Positions 37,801-46,274 of a stretch of 64,000 bases of DNA are shown piece after piece; the first letter of the stretch is position 1, and each line of letters starts with the position of its first letter. The position numbers and the translations under genes are program-made. The DNA lies in assembly GCA_024704765.1 (NCBI GenBank), contig JAKMXF010000020.1:1-64000 (forward strand), written 5' to 3'. Under the pieces are notes generated by a model, which was given only the letters and a program-made list of their open reading frames with translations, had not been told where the DNA came from and did no database searches. This stretch comes from Oopsacas minuta (lineage: Eukaryota; Porifera; Hexactinellida; Lyssacinosida; Leucopsacidae).

Positions 37801-37969
37801 CGTCTCTAAACGAATCTAAATATTCCACAGAGATGGGATCGTAAAACTTACTTGGACCATTTCTTTGATGGTTTCCTTTCTAAATCTAAAGAAAAAAGAA
37901 ATATTAGATAAAGTAAGGAATAGGATATAATATAGTAGAAATATAACAGAATGAAGTATATTTACCCAT
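16847..37969 (-). CDS. GRIP1: GRIP-type seven-PDZ scaffold protein, complete 21-exon gene
   Basis: GRIP proteins are membrane-associated scaffolds; in vertebrates they bind AMPA-receptor and ephrin tails and Fras1. Exons: 37969-37966, 37879-37852, 37413-37355, 36923-36840, 36769-36706, 36295-36150, 35568-35485, 35138-35069, 35001-34856, 34748-34668, 27739-27676, 27606-27419, 27346-27266, 26299-26134, 26077-25787, 22541-22396, 22048-21965, 21904-21841, 19182-19022, 18608-17509 and 16972-16847. All junctions are GT-AG and all phases agree, giving 1,078 residues (human GRIP1 is about 1,128). PDZ domains lie at about residues 40-128, 135-228, 240-325, 370-460, 468-565, 575-665 and 987-1075, the 6+1 spacing of GRIP, with a roughly 315-residue linker before PDZ7. 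Diagnostic stretches are GDVIKAVNGI (PDZ1), SSGTFNIKL (PDZ5 start) and VQLYKQE..FGFSISDGNG (PDZ7). The least certain exon is the first, where only ATGG is coding. Confidence 0.88.
19725..21240 (+). pseudogene. Broken NHL-repeat (TRIM-like) gene
   Basis: A first frame from 19725 (MATEFGIGMREETARELER) is helical and charged, like a coiled coil. It is cut by a stop at about 19867 and continues in another frame (METQLDEVIRVAEV). After the inverted repeat, a further helical piece at 20534-20650 (ELDNEIQGLEAIIDR) precedes NHL-like sequence: RIQVFGKYGSYKG at about 20688, then NLYSFCLDRHQNNIVCDI and GEFDNPYGI up to about 21160. A frameshift there moves to RIVVVDRE. Several frameshifts and stops mark it as dead, and it lacks a detectable RING or B-box. 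NHL proteins of this shape are TRIM-type E3 ligases or RNA regulators. It is antisense to GRIP. Confidence 0.6.
20002..20530. repeat. Long inverted repeat, about 200-bp arms
   Basis: Arms 20002-20217 and about 20330-20530 are inverted copies. Matching segments include TATATAAGGCC, GGATATAGTAGTGTA, ATTGCAGATATxTAGAATATC and CCAATTT.TTGCTTAGTAAGC. The spacer is about 110 bases. It could be a foldback transposon or a local inverted duplication of part of the NHL pseudogene, since the outermost arm sequence merges with it. Confidence 0.7.
22976..24376 (-). CDS. SHPK: Sedoheptulokinase (nested in GRIP intron 15)
   Basis: This is an FGGY-family sugar kinase that phosphorylates sedoheptulose to sedoheptulose 7-phosphate, feeding the pentose phosphate pathway in the cytosol. 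It has 466 residues (human SHPK is 478). The N-terminal FGGY domain has the phosphate-binding GIDIGTTSVKV, the segment CGQMHGVVLW and the ITWEDRR motif of this subfamily. The catalytic-Asp segment is GLGDMQCSVLSA, followed by NVGTSAQ; the C-terminal domain holds GCGSVFYRN and PDACAALGA. The frame is intact and intronless. It lies entirely inside a GRIP intron on the same strand, so its transcript must start and end within that intron. Glycerol- and xylulokinases are alternatives, but the length and motifs fit SHPK best. Confidence 0.9.
   Translation of the reverse strand: MATASEHYLGIDIGTTSVKVCISAKRGDMLHVVTSASRDTGAVIQTISPVEREQSPYKVISSLLQCLAELAVELVNNVVSVGVCGQMHGVVLWKRDLVWADFSCKEKFENKVSNLITWEDRRCDNTFLTSLPNPSCDYPLCSGFGCCSIAWLAKHNPNYLSEYHMSGTIMDLVIYLLCKLSSPVTSEQCAYSWGYYSPVRRDWDREQLSHIGVPLDILPCVATTVIAGKLTVDLNGLKLGIPVSVGLGDMQCSVLSASPTPGDLVVNVGTSAQAVLLRHVREVCLQDAVTVVPYFNDSDILVAAALNGGNVIAKFVEMLECWSRDLGGSGMERDSVYEKIIELGLDCLNTDLNISPLLLGERHCPDIKASVSDIETSNLSLGSVSSALCRGIVENLAKMLTPEFVRSQGALRLIGCGSVFYRNKLVQEHFKNTYGLPLSLAPPDACAALGASIVVFKDKRDNNVIT
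25416..25466. repeat. 20-bp hairpin with one mismatch
   Basis: CTTGTTTCTCGTACACGCCC at 25416-25435 pairs with 25447-25466 except at one position, around an 11-base loop. It is GC-richer than the intron around it. It may be the core of a foldback element or a structured intronic sequence. Confidence 0.7.
28788..31265 (-). CDS. NCBP1: Nuclear cap-binding protein subunit 1, CBP80 (nested in GRIP intron 10)
   Basis: CBP80 is the large scaffold subunit of the nuclear cap-binding complex. With CBP20 it binds the 7-methylguanosine cap of new transcripts and couples it to splicing, export and decay. It has 825 residues (human is 790) and is intronless. The basic N-terminus (about residues 8-40, KRRG, EKRSRYYERD) fits the nuclear localisation region. 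An MIF4G-like helical domain follows from about residue 45 to 270, containing DWYIWAVLSALPW. Then come ERFLVEQTISGIL, the EDW segment (QFQWRWEDWLPAL) and the C-terminal helical domain with a charged coiled coil near residues 690-740, ending DIDPTVSQIFHQAL. The match runs end to end. It lies inside a GRIP intron on the same strand. Confidence 0.94.
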   Translation of the reverse strand: MAEYQHSHASSRPRNDRGVRRGFKRRGGSHMGGEKRSRYYERDVETEESLEAKLEELIIKFGKVQEEYNSTPESLVEKSRDLAKILNGRLVGKIQQRMHDFIKKRLIYCALILPERTASFAALIGVLNHQNYDFVEDFVHTLKEELEKSLSRCRFNTAAQIMRFLSELLNCNVLSTSSLLTIYNVFITVTYEKDIPQNRADWYIWAVLSALPWAAAQIDQDKPKGLEEILTIIESYISTKRKILFLPALQVLDRTYPTQVANDQLGQLWVQVQTMRQLGWKEHYLPKIYVGLRRVLSDAFQHKIESLDLPEHSADMHYPLPRACFHLFDSTDIFKGPHLSDPDSIERFLVEQTISGILQTYYKDRKECAVSLVGLAQRESSLAVYHLIGEILFSHMMTLPHPPYPLPFYASVMLEINSLKPGKFPAILAQASQMLFERLEMMNCICRARFLRWFVIILNNYQFQWRWEDWLPALEKEPDHPQRCFLKDVLDRSISLSYYEKIRKILPQEFNSTMPPPPSSNFVYDLLSDSDTASVNAKLIFSKIEAVNRGWKNALNKEALSEQLRNDVMAVSSDQESLARMITQCILQIGRHTLHFTRISMDRFFGIFSQLFAHEQEKVTCILAVIDFWYRVPQKLVFCVSHLLQLGIIDCNSILSWVFRPDTRSQLVSHSYIWDIINSMLCFFKRELVRLGRETQELREMKERLELVESEEGSLMGEPPTNEKIRQHCKLHQECEHALEDFFFVFFTRCISSLNEYIIKCKADKQEFKTYWFSTISQQLQFLITDNANYLKQFDERIESLLDIKDIDPTVSQIFHQALALINVM
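31750..31781. repeat. Perfect 14-bp palindrome with 4-base loop
   Basis: TGCTCTTGAAACTC at 31750-31763 and its exact complement at 31768-31781 enclose AATA. It lies about 485 bases upstream of the NCBP1 start codon. Just downstream, near 31833, is the self-complementary ATGGGTCATGACCCAT. A role in NCBP1 regulation is only a possibility. Confidence 0.75.
32148..32335. repeat. Tc1/mariner-type MITE
   Basis: One end reads CTAGAACCTCGTTAATAAGT and the other, reverse-complemented, CAGTGAAACTTCGTTAATAC. The interior has CTTAACCGGAGT-type blocks. The end style is that of Tc1/mariner MITEs. There is no coding sequence. Confidence 0.5.
32949..33538. mobile_element. MITE with GGGCGTGCC termini, copy 1
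   Basis: The 590-bp element starts GGGCGTGCCTAATTTCCGGG and ends with the inverted copy. Terminal repeats extend about 60 bases and contain direct CACGTC/ACGTGA motifs. The interior is shared, in inverted orientation, with 48279-48759. No clear target duplication was seen, and no protein is encoded. Confidence 0.75.
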
Positions 37970-39008
37970 CTGGCAAGTTATACGTATCTAAACTATAAAT
38001 ATTAAGAATAATTACATGAGAGAGAATTAAATTGATTTTATAGTAAGAGAGAGGAGGCATAGAATGGCCAGCAGCTAACGTAAGCGGGAATGAGTAATCT
38101 GATGGCTTCTAACAACCAAATAAACTTAAATGTCGATTAGTTATCAATGATAGATTATAGAATGAATCAATTATAACACATCAGTAATGAATCTCAATGA
38201 AAAGATACGATATAAAGAAGTACGAAGAATTCTAAATTGGCTTCACATTATGTCAAATCGAAAGATTCTGAAAAACACAAACACACTTTTACAAGGAAAT
38301 CTATATAAAACTCTTAAATGACTAAATTCGTATTTGCGAATAAATGAAAACTATAATCGTTAAATTTAACACAAATGTCATGTTTAATGTGCAAACAATT
38401 AGAATACACGAATACACGGTGTAGTACTATTTCTCACATAGTGTAGTACGAATAGGGTCAGACATGTCCAGATGATACTGAAGCTAACACTAACACAGAC
38501 TGTTCAATTTAATGATGGGATAGCTCGATAGATTCACAATCAGCCACATACATACATTTACCTGGAGAGATAAGTCGAATGATATGAATTCTCCCTATTA
38601 CACCCAATATTTGTAATTAAAATAGGGTTTCAGTCCCCCAGGATTTATTTCTGGAAATCTACATTATTAAATCTGAATTATTGTTTGTCTGTCGTTCAGG
38701 AAAGGATTTACTGTATGCAATTTTGAAATTGTCGCACAACTATTTATCGTGTTTATCAAGGAAGTATTTCGCATTTTCGCAGTTTCTCATATGTAAATCT
38801 ATTGTTGTTCTTATGAGTCTAAAGAAAACAAATTAGCAAAATCTCAAAATTTACCTTGATACTTGCCCTCAACGGCTATTAAGAGAGTTGATCTTACAGA
38901 ATAATTCAATAGCATATATGCCATAAACTTATATTTTTTGTGAATTACATTGTTCTAAATATATCTATATTATAATACTCAAAGAGCCGTCAATTTGGAG
39001 AATGATGG

Positions 39009-39062
39009 ATACCTCGAAGCGCAATGCGCCGAGTTCATCGCGAAGCGACGAGCCAAAGGCTC
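39009..39062 (-). repeat. Multi-hairpin mini-element, copy B
   Basis: On the minus strand it reads GAGCCTTTGGCTC (hairpin 1), then CGCTTCGCG (hairpin 2), AACTCG, GCGCATTGCGC (hairpin 3) and TTCGAGGTAT. The outer TACGAG and CTTCGAGGTA segments could close the whole block. It is nearly the same as copy C at 43810-43870. Confidence 0.7.
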
Positions 39063-41339
39063 GTATTATGGATATCTAAACACAAGGGTTTGCCTAATGA
39101 GCGATGTTTATCAGGCATTGAACAAGAATCAATTTTGAATCTAATCCGAATAACTAATACAGTGCAATAGAAGTACGAGTCGAAAATTAGACACAATGAA
39201 TAATTCAAAGATCCGTAACTATCCACACATTGAAGTATAATCTAATTGTGGAAGTTCGTATTTTCAGCCATTTGTCAGTGTCCGACTTTGAATGATTTTT
39301 TAATTCTTGTGAAGTACATATGTGCTAACTTTTGTCACATACATCCCTGGACGGAAGACAAATTCCACCTGAACATTTTTGTTCAAAAGTGTCACCACCA
39401 TTAGTCTTCATAATATAATGAAGCATTTCTTAGTAGCTGTCAGTAAATATGGTTAATATCGCCGGCAGTGGTGTTTTGCAAAAAAGATGAAGTGCGATCT
39501 ATATTCAAGTTAACGGATTTCTCTGAATAAGCGGCGGGGCGCTTATTCTTCCATCGACAATTTTCGCCCAAATAATTTTTAACTAATCATCCTAATTTGT
39601 AGTATAATCAATTGTGATGTAAATTTTCAACAAAAATATTCTTCTAGAGGGGGGTGATAAATAATTTTTGGAGCTAATTTCTAGCACCCGGCTCTTATTT
39701 AAGGAAATAGGGTGAACCTCTTCTTAACAAACATTGGCGAAAACAGCCCCAGGAAAGAGATAGGTATCCGCACCTTGGCCCCCTGACCCCCTAAAAACAC
39801 TAATTGTCGGAGTGAATTTGTCCAGTTTAGGACTATTGAAATCTGGCAACCCTATGGACAGTCAATATTTATGGTGATTGCAGTGCTATTTCATTTGCAT
39901 AATAAGATTAACTAATGACTAGAGTGGACAATTTTCAGATACCTCAGTATCATACATAATAATTGCTAAACATGACTAATTTATTCGTAGAATATATTAT
40001 GAATTAGAAAGATAATTAGTATTTGTAAACTGGAACGAAGAATCGTCAAATGTCTCATTATTGGCTGTCAAGCAAATATCTCTAACATTTATAATGTTTC
40101 CAATGATTGATAATGACCATAAGGAAAAACAAACCTTTTTCATCAGGTAGTCTGGTACTTGGATGGAAGCAACCTGCTAGCTTGAGCATCAGATTGGTAG
40201 CAATTGAATATATGAAATTAAGATTTTCTCAGTTAAACAGTTAGATAGCTTATTAGCATAAAACTACAATAATACAAAACTAGCAGTATAAATGCTTATA
40301 TAACGTCCTAAGGTTAGAAGCCAGCCAGAATCAGTGGAGCTATTTAGATAATATTACAGACAAAGGACACACTAACATAACATAAATATTATATTATAAT
40401 TAGTATACATTTAGCTTCAGTATTGAGTAGATTGTGAAGTAGTTAGAAATGCAAATATAGAACCAAAATATCTAATTACTTAATTAATTAAAGATTAATT
40501 GTTACCAAGAATAGAAATATAATCAGAAGTGACAGGTAAATGCTCGTCCTCCCAGCAATAAATTGTATTACTACTATATTCTCATATTTCGTGCATATTG
40601 CGTAGAATATCGATTCATCCTAATTATCATCATAGCATGAGTATATTTACAGTATAACTGTTATAAGAAAGATGACCAACATTTGGAGAGTAATAGATGG
40701 ATCTAAGCTAGGGTTTGATTATTACCAAATCTTTATGATTACAGGAAATATTGTAATCGATTACGAAGTAATCATAATCCACCACAAGCCTGTATTTAGA
40801 ATCATAGTGATTTCAGGACGGAAGGGTAAAATTCTAAATTGTTTCACTAGTAGGGGATATTCAGAATATATCCATTATCTCTTGATTGAATGATATACGT
40901 ATATGTTATGTTGATTTTCTCTACTCGTCGAGACTCTCCCATGAATTTAGAACAAAACATCTGAAAATACAATTAAGAGATTCTTCGCTAAATTCCAGAA
41001 AGCAACTAGATATCGCTTCAAAACAGCCAGAGCAACAACTAGGAGCTAGGAGGTAGTTTTATTGGTTGATTTTGCATAATCGACATAACATATATCTTAT
41101 CAAGTGTTGTTAACGGAAAATGCCACTAAAGTTCATTTACATAACTCACAAGCTATGATAAAATATGTTAGTTATGTAAATAGTATTCATTAGCAAACTA
41201 TATAGCTATATAATGTACACACGTATAAGAATGTTGAAGCCCATAATAATCTAAATTTCTTCCAGGATCGAGAGAATATTCTTAGAACGGGATACTAAAT
41301 AATAAAATGTCCAGCTAACCAGCTCATGGTTATATGTTT

Positions 41340-41540
41340 GTGTTCTTTGACTATCAGTTGAAACGAAATCTCTAGCATGTTTTGAACAGTATGCAAAAAT
41401 ATGTGACAATATGATTGATCATATGAAAAATCATGTAGATATAGATTTGAAAATGTAAAATTCGAAATCTACATACTCAATTACCCCTGACTAGCAGTTA
41501 AAACCAAATTCCTAGCATCATTGATGTTCGAATTATCTTG
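41340..41540 (+). repeat. Degenerate dispersed repeat (TACTTGATTACCCC family)
   Basis: GTTGAAACGAAATCTCTAGC, GAAAATGTAAAATTC and CATACTCAATTACCCCTGAC occur in the order seen at the other copies of this family. It is non-coding. Confidence 0.45.
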
Positions 41541-41666
41541 GGTGGATTTATATGCATTATTTATATCTTATCAATGAAATAATCAAATAGTTTACCTATA
41601 GTAGAAGTTAGAATGATCGAACTGTACTAATAGTATAATACCATTCACAGGGAAATTCGAGTTTGT

Positions 41667-41690
41667 TCGAATTAACGGTGGTCGACTGTA
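41667..41690. repeat. Tc1/pogo-type element end
   Basis: The reverse complement starts TACAGTCGACCACCGTTAAT, which matches the style of the end at 12720. The partner end was not located. Confidence 0.4.
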
Positions 41691-42994
41691 TATACATAAT
41701 AGCGAACCTCTACAGGGCGTAAATAACCTTTGTAAAGTGGGGGAGCCCCGAGAGCTCATTACTAACTGACCATTTAGGTGTCTATTGATGGTACAAAAAC
41801 AGGGGGCTTAACCCCCTCACCCTATTCTACTCCCTTGCTCAAACAATCATTTGTCTATGTTGCATAATACTCATTTGTAATGTCTGAAAGTATGGGTAAA
41901 TTAATAAGGAATATAGCGTGTAGAATACATCATTAAATATTTTCCCAGAATTATCGCCTCCCATTAGGTATTAGAACTGTTAGAATGTGATAATAATATA
42001 ATTAAGTATAATTGAGTAATTGTTCAATTATTAACTGAATTATTAATTAATTATAATTATGGAATAGGTTAGGAAACAGGTTTCTGCGGACACGTTACGT
42101 AATTCGTATGTAGATCCAGGAGGTACCAGTAAAGTATCTCCAATCGAATCCAATTTGGCGATATATTCACGATCAAGGAATAGATTGGCGGACCCAGAGA
42201 GGAGGTGGAAAATCATCCAATCCTTGTCGGAGATGTGGACTTTATTCCTCTCGCAACAATCTCAAGGAAGCCCCATTTGAACTGCTCTGTAGTAGTCCCA
42301 ATAGAATAGAAGATATCGCCTGTCTTATTCCAGATAGATTTTTCAATTTATGTACTACCTAAACAAGTGAAAAGCTTAGAATAATAGGTCCAGGCATCGG
42401 AGTTATATCAGGGCAGTATTATCCATAGGGCACTAGAGAACTATCTTCAGGCCTACGAAAGGTTAGTGGCCATGAAAGTAAGGGGCCTAAATATATACAG
42501 TGTAACTCGGATAATACGTACCCCTTCGGGAAACACAAATTAATACATACTTACTATCATAGTATACGTCATATACGAATATGAATTGTATTAAAATGAA
42601 TGGGAACTAATTTTTTGTATGAAAGAGATAGTAAGTATTCACTGAGTGTAAGTCTTATAAGTAAATCTTAGTAAAAAAGTGCGTCAGGCCTACTATGGTA
42701 CTAATCTGGCCCTGATATATATATTGGCAGTACTTTCAAAGAATGCTCGCCAGTTGACCTGGAATTAGGCTTGGACAAATTCAGTTGTCTCAACTCTCAC
42801 GATTTTGAGTCTACAAATACTGCATAATTCCTGGTCATTTCATAGAAACCTAATACTAAATTGGAAATCCCACTATAGAAGCGTTAGATTTTTGTTTTAT
42901 GTGCCACTTTAGACACATTTTGAAGGTGTTTACATGCAAACAACTCATCCAGTTTGAATCGAAACGATTTTTTTAGTGTTAGTAATCAGCGAAA

Positions 42995-43140
42995 GATTTT
43001 ACGTATCTTAAGTCGAATGTGTTCTGGAAAATTTTTCCATAGCAACACAAGAATGCTCAGGAAAATGAGAAAATGGCAAGATTCTATTCTCAAATTTGTC
43101 CTAAACCTATCGAGTGACCCCTTGTCGACGCCGCTAGACT
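42995..43140 (-). repeat. Dispersed repeat (GCGGCGTCG...GGTCACTCGAT family), inverted copy
   Basis: On the minus strand it reads GGCGTCGACAAGGGGTCACT then CGATAGG and TTTGAGAATAG, and it ends with GTTGCTATGGAAAAA, in the same order as 11570-11720 and 44935-45090. Confidence 0.6.
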
Positions 43141-43809
43141 AGCTGAGTCTAGTTATGCACATACAGACCCTCTAAATGAACTTGAATAAGATTTTATGGT
43201 TGATTGCCACAAACCAATAAATGTGATAGATTGAAACAATCAATCTACTTCACACTACATAGAATATCATTTATCTCCATGCAAATGCGATAATCTTCAA
43301 TCAGGGGCACCGAATTTTCAAAAAAATTGGACCGATCCAGGGGGCTCACACATATATTTTGTATTAGTTCTATGGGGCTGTAACTAAAATTCGTATTTAA
43401 AGATAATTATCCTTGTTTTATTTATTTATTCACGAGGTTCCCCTGTATTTATACTTAGAACACGATGTACGTATAGTATTTTTTAGTTTTATGATACATG
43501 TTATTTAGGCGAGGAGTAGAATAGATAATCCGTCAGCTGGAGGAATATTATGTGAATCCTTTACCCAAGATGCCTGGATTGGTACTCACACGTATTTCAA
43601 TGGGGAACTGTATGAAATAAGACAAATGTCTGTATAGTAAAGAATATATACCCTAGAATACTTTATTATACCAAGTTACGATGATTATAACTAGTAGGCG
43701 ACACATTCGGTAAATTTCACTTTGGTCGGGTCGTGCATCCCTGGTCCAAAATCCATAATCAGTTGTGAGGCCTTGTGTACCTAATTTGTCGTATAGCTCA
43801 TTAGAGGAA

Positions 43810-43870
43810 ATACGAGCAAAGGCTCATCGCTTCGCGATGAACTCGGCACATTGCGCGTCGAGGTATTTAA
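43810..43870 (+). repeat. Multi-hairpin mini-element, copy C
   Basis: TACGAGCAAAGGCTC, ATCGCTTCGCGAT, AACTCGGC, ACATTGCGC and GTCGAGGTATT appear in that order. It is followed by CGGACAAACAAACA, which also occurs at the 3' side of the direct repeats at 43985-44256 and 56850-57087. Confidence 0.7.
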
Positions 43871-43984
43871 GCGGACAAACAAACAGCCAAAAAAACAATT
43901 GAGATTTAATAATTTGATGATGTTTAAAATATTTAGACTCAGCATACTTGATTATACCAGTATAGTTGTTGAAAGTATGATTCT

Positions 43985-44256
43985 ACCTCAATATTGAAAT
44001 TTGTTTACTTTATATATTCATAAAAACAACACTAAATTTACATATGATTAATCCAAAAGTGTGAAAATCGGATTCAGCATGTTCGATATATTTAGTGAAG
44101 TTTATTGAATTCTATTTACTTCCTTGATAAACACGATAAATACATAGTTATGTGACAATTTCAAAATTGCATAACGTAAATCCTTTCCTTGACAACGGAC
44201 AAACAAACAAACAAACAAACAAACAAACAGACAAACAACATTTGAGATTTAATAAT
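43985..44256 (+). repeat. Interspersed repeat, pair member 1 (with ACAA microsatellite)
   Basis: About 270 bases are nearly identical to 56850-57087, including AAAGTGTGAAAATCGGATTC, AGCATGTTCGATATATTTAG and CATAACGTAAATCC. The copies end with CGGACAAACAAAC, here expanded to about nine ACAA units (44200-44238), then TTGAGATTTAATAATATAG. No open frame of note is present. Confidence 0.75.
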
Positions 44257-44269
44257 ATAGATTTATGGC

Positions 44270-45805
44270 GCGAAAAAAGCTTTCATGATAATGGAGTCCC
44301 TTATGACTTTAATCAGCCATTTGTAGTATATTTTTCACACTTTCTGAGGTTGTTCTTCAACAACAATAATTCATTTTTGGAAATACGTGGTAGTAATTTG
44401 AGGTTCATGCCAGCGCCAATTGTCTAGAAAAGTTTACCATTGAGACTAGTGACTGTTATATAAGATAATACAGGACAGTAATTAAGAATGGCCATCACCC
44501 AAGGAACTTGTTAAAGGTGAACTTTATGTATGGACGTTAGAAAAATGAAGTTGCCGTATATAGATGTTGTCACCCTAGTAGACAGGTTTAGTGTCAGCAA
44601 GAGCCTAATAATGGTGGCCACTGGCCGCGTAGAGCAGGTGGCCGCAATACAGAAGTCATTATAAAGGGAAATGGTTTAGGACTATTTTAGGGGGCCGCTA
44701 AATCCAACCTAGAGGCGATAGTTCAATGTTGAGACCTGAAATTCAGTATAGTCTAATACTCTAATGATTATTCATATTATTTAAATCAAAACAATATGTA
44801 AAGAAAAAGGTATCAAATATCAGTATGACACATACAAATTCATAGTAAGTACATTGAAAATATGACAATTTAGCAACGTTGCGTCAAATGACAAGATAGA
44901 GAGCTAATACGCATATAATTAGACTCAGCTAGTAGTGCGGCGTCGAATAGTGGGTCACTCGATAGGGTTAGGGCAAATTTTGAGATGGAATGTTATCACA
45001 TTCCTGAGGAAATTTTGCGTTGCTATGGGGAAAAAGTGTTGCAGTGATGACTTGAACGACGGGAAATTTTACACTGATCATGAATATCCGTAAAATATTG
45101 GATTAAATCAAAATTGTGGCCGTTAGATTTAAGTTAACACCTTCAAAATATGTCGCTTAAGTGGTCAATTGTAGCCGACAATTGAAATTGGAGTTGGCAT
45201 CATATCCAAAAGTGGACCATTTGTATTGAGGAACAACCTCAGAAAGTATGAAAATTCTATGTACAAATACATGATTATGCCATAAGTTCTTACTGTATGC
45301 AACAAGGTGCGAAAATATGATTATTGATATGATGAATCTGTGAATTTGTAACTTTCAGATTCTGAAATTCTCAAAATCGGACTCTACGCACCCAATTACC
45401 CTGACAACATGTTGAAACTTAATATCCAGCTTGCTTTTGTATTTTACATAGAAAGGTGTGAAAATATGATTAATCACCAAAAAGGTGAGAAATATTCAAC
45501 TTTAGAAAAAATTCATACCCGAGGTGCTAATCCGACCAAAAATGTATATGTACGTATGACAAATTTTTTTAAAGATATATTTCTAGTAACCTTTAACACC
45601 GCGGGTTTACAAATAGTTGAATTCACGCCTGACAAGTGTGCCATAAATAATATTGAAGAATTTAATGAACCCACTACCACGTATTTCCAAAAATGAATTA
45701 TTGTTGTTGAAGAACAACCTCAGAAAGTGTGAAAATTCTATCTAAAAATGCATGATTAAAGTCATAAGCGACTCCAATATCATGAAAGTTTGATTCGGGC
45801 ATAAA
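44270..45805. repeat. Inverted-repeat pair enclosing about 1.27 kb
   Basis: 44270-44402 is the inverted copy of about 45675-45800; for example CTGAGGTTGTTCTTCAACAA faces its complement. Between the arms lie the 44935-45090 repeat and degenerate sequence. A third, shorter copy of the arm (GAACAACCTCAGAAAGTATG) is at about 45222. It may be a composite element. No transposase is visible inside. Confidence 0.6.
44935..45090 (+). repeat. Dispersed repeat (GCGGCGTCG...GGTCACTCGAT family)
   Basis: GCGGCGTCGAATAGTGGGTC, ACTCGATAGGG, TTTTGAGATGGAATGTTATC, CACATTCCTGAGG and GCGTTGCTATGGGG appear in order. Copies are at 11570-11720 and, inverted, 42995-43140. Confidence 0.6.
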
Positions 45806-46274
45806 TATTTCCTCTAATGAGCTGTAGGACAAATTAGGTTGCTACGTAGCCTATTATACACATAAGGCCTCAAGTTCGAATAAGGCAGAGAAACACTATT
45901 TTAGGGTCTACATTAAATACATATCCTTGGTATTTCAAAGAAAACTAACACAAAATCTTACATTTCACAATCGAACCGTGAGATTTTTCACTAACCTCAC
46001 GAAATATATAGCCGGATATACGGTACAGCTCTACAGAAAACGTTAATAGGAAGTGTAAACACGATGGGATGACAACCAGGGCTGCAGAAATTCTGTTACA
46101 TATTCATATATATTCGGAAAAGAAATTCAACTAATGACTAGCTGCTTAAACTCGATTCGAAAAACGCTACATAATTTCGGACTGATGGGCGTCCCATTAT
46201 AGCGATTTGATTGGTGAAATTCATTATTTCTTATAAAATACCAGGATATCCTGGCCCGGTCCCTCATTGGTAGG

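Larger units (their letters stand above)
37970..43000. other. Gene-poor region upstream of GRIP
   Basis: No protein gene is supported. The region must contain the GRIP promoter and any 5' UTR exon, but none could be placed. It holds one copy of the multi-hairpin element (39009-39062), a dispersed-repeat unit (about 41340-41540) and a Tc1-like end (41667-41690). Around 42100-42350 a plus-strand frame (RNRLADPERRWKIIQSLSE) might be a decayed exon or retroelement piece, but it is not identifiable. Confidence 0.45.

Noticed and set aside
42050-42350. Possible exon or BEL/Pao retroelement piece (LADPERRWKIIQSLSE)
   Set aside because: One short stretch only, no second motif in any frame; kept as a remark in the region entry.
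44200-44238. ACAA array as a CRISPR or satellite array
   Set aside because: A plain tetranucleotide microsatellite inside a dispersed repeat; no spacers.
45409-45696. Plus-strand open frame of 95 residues
   Set aside because: It is made of two dispersed-repeat units and has no protein homology I can recognise.
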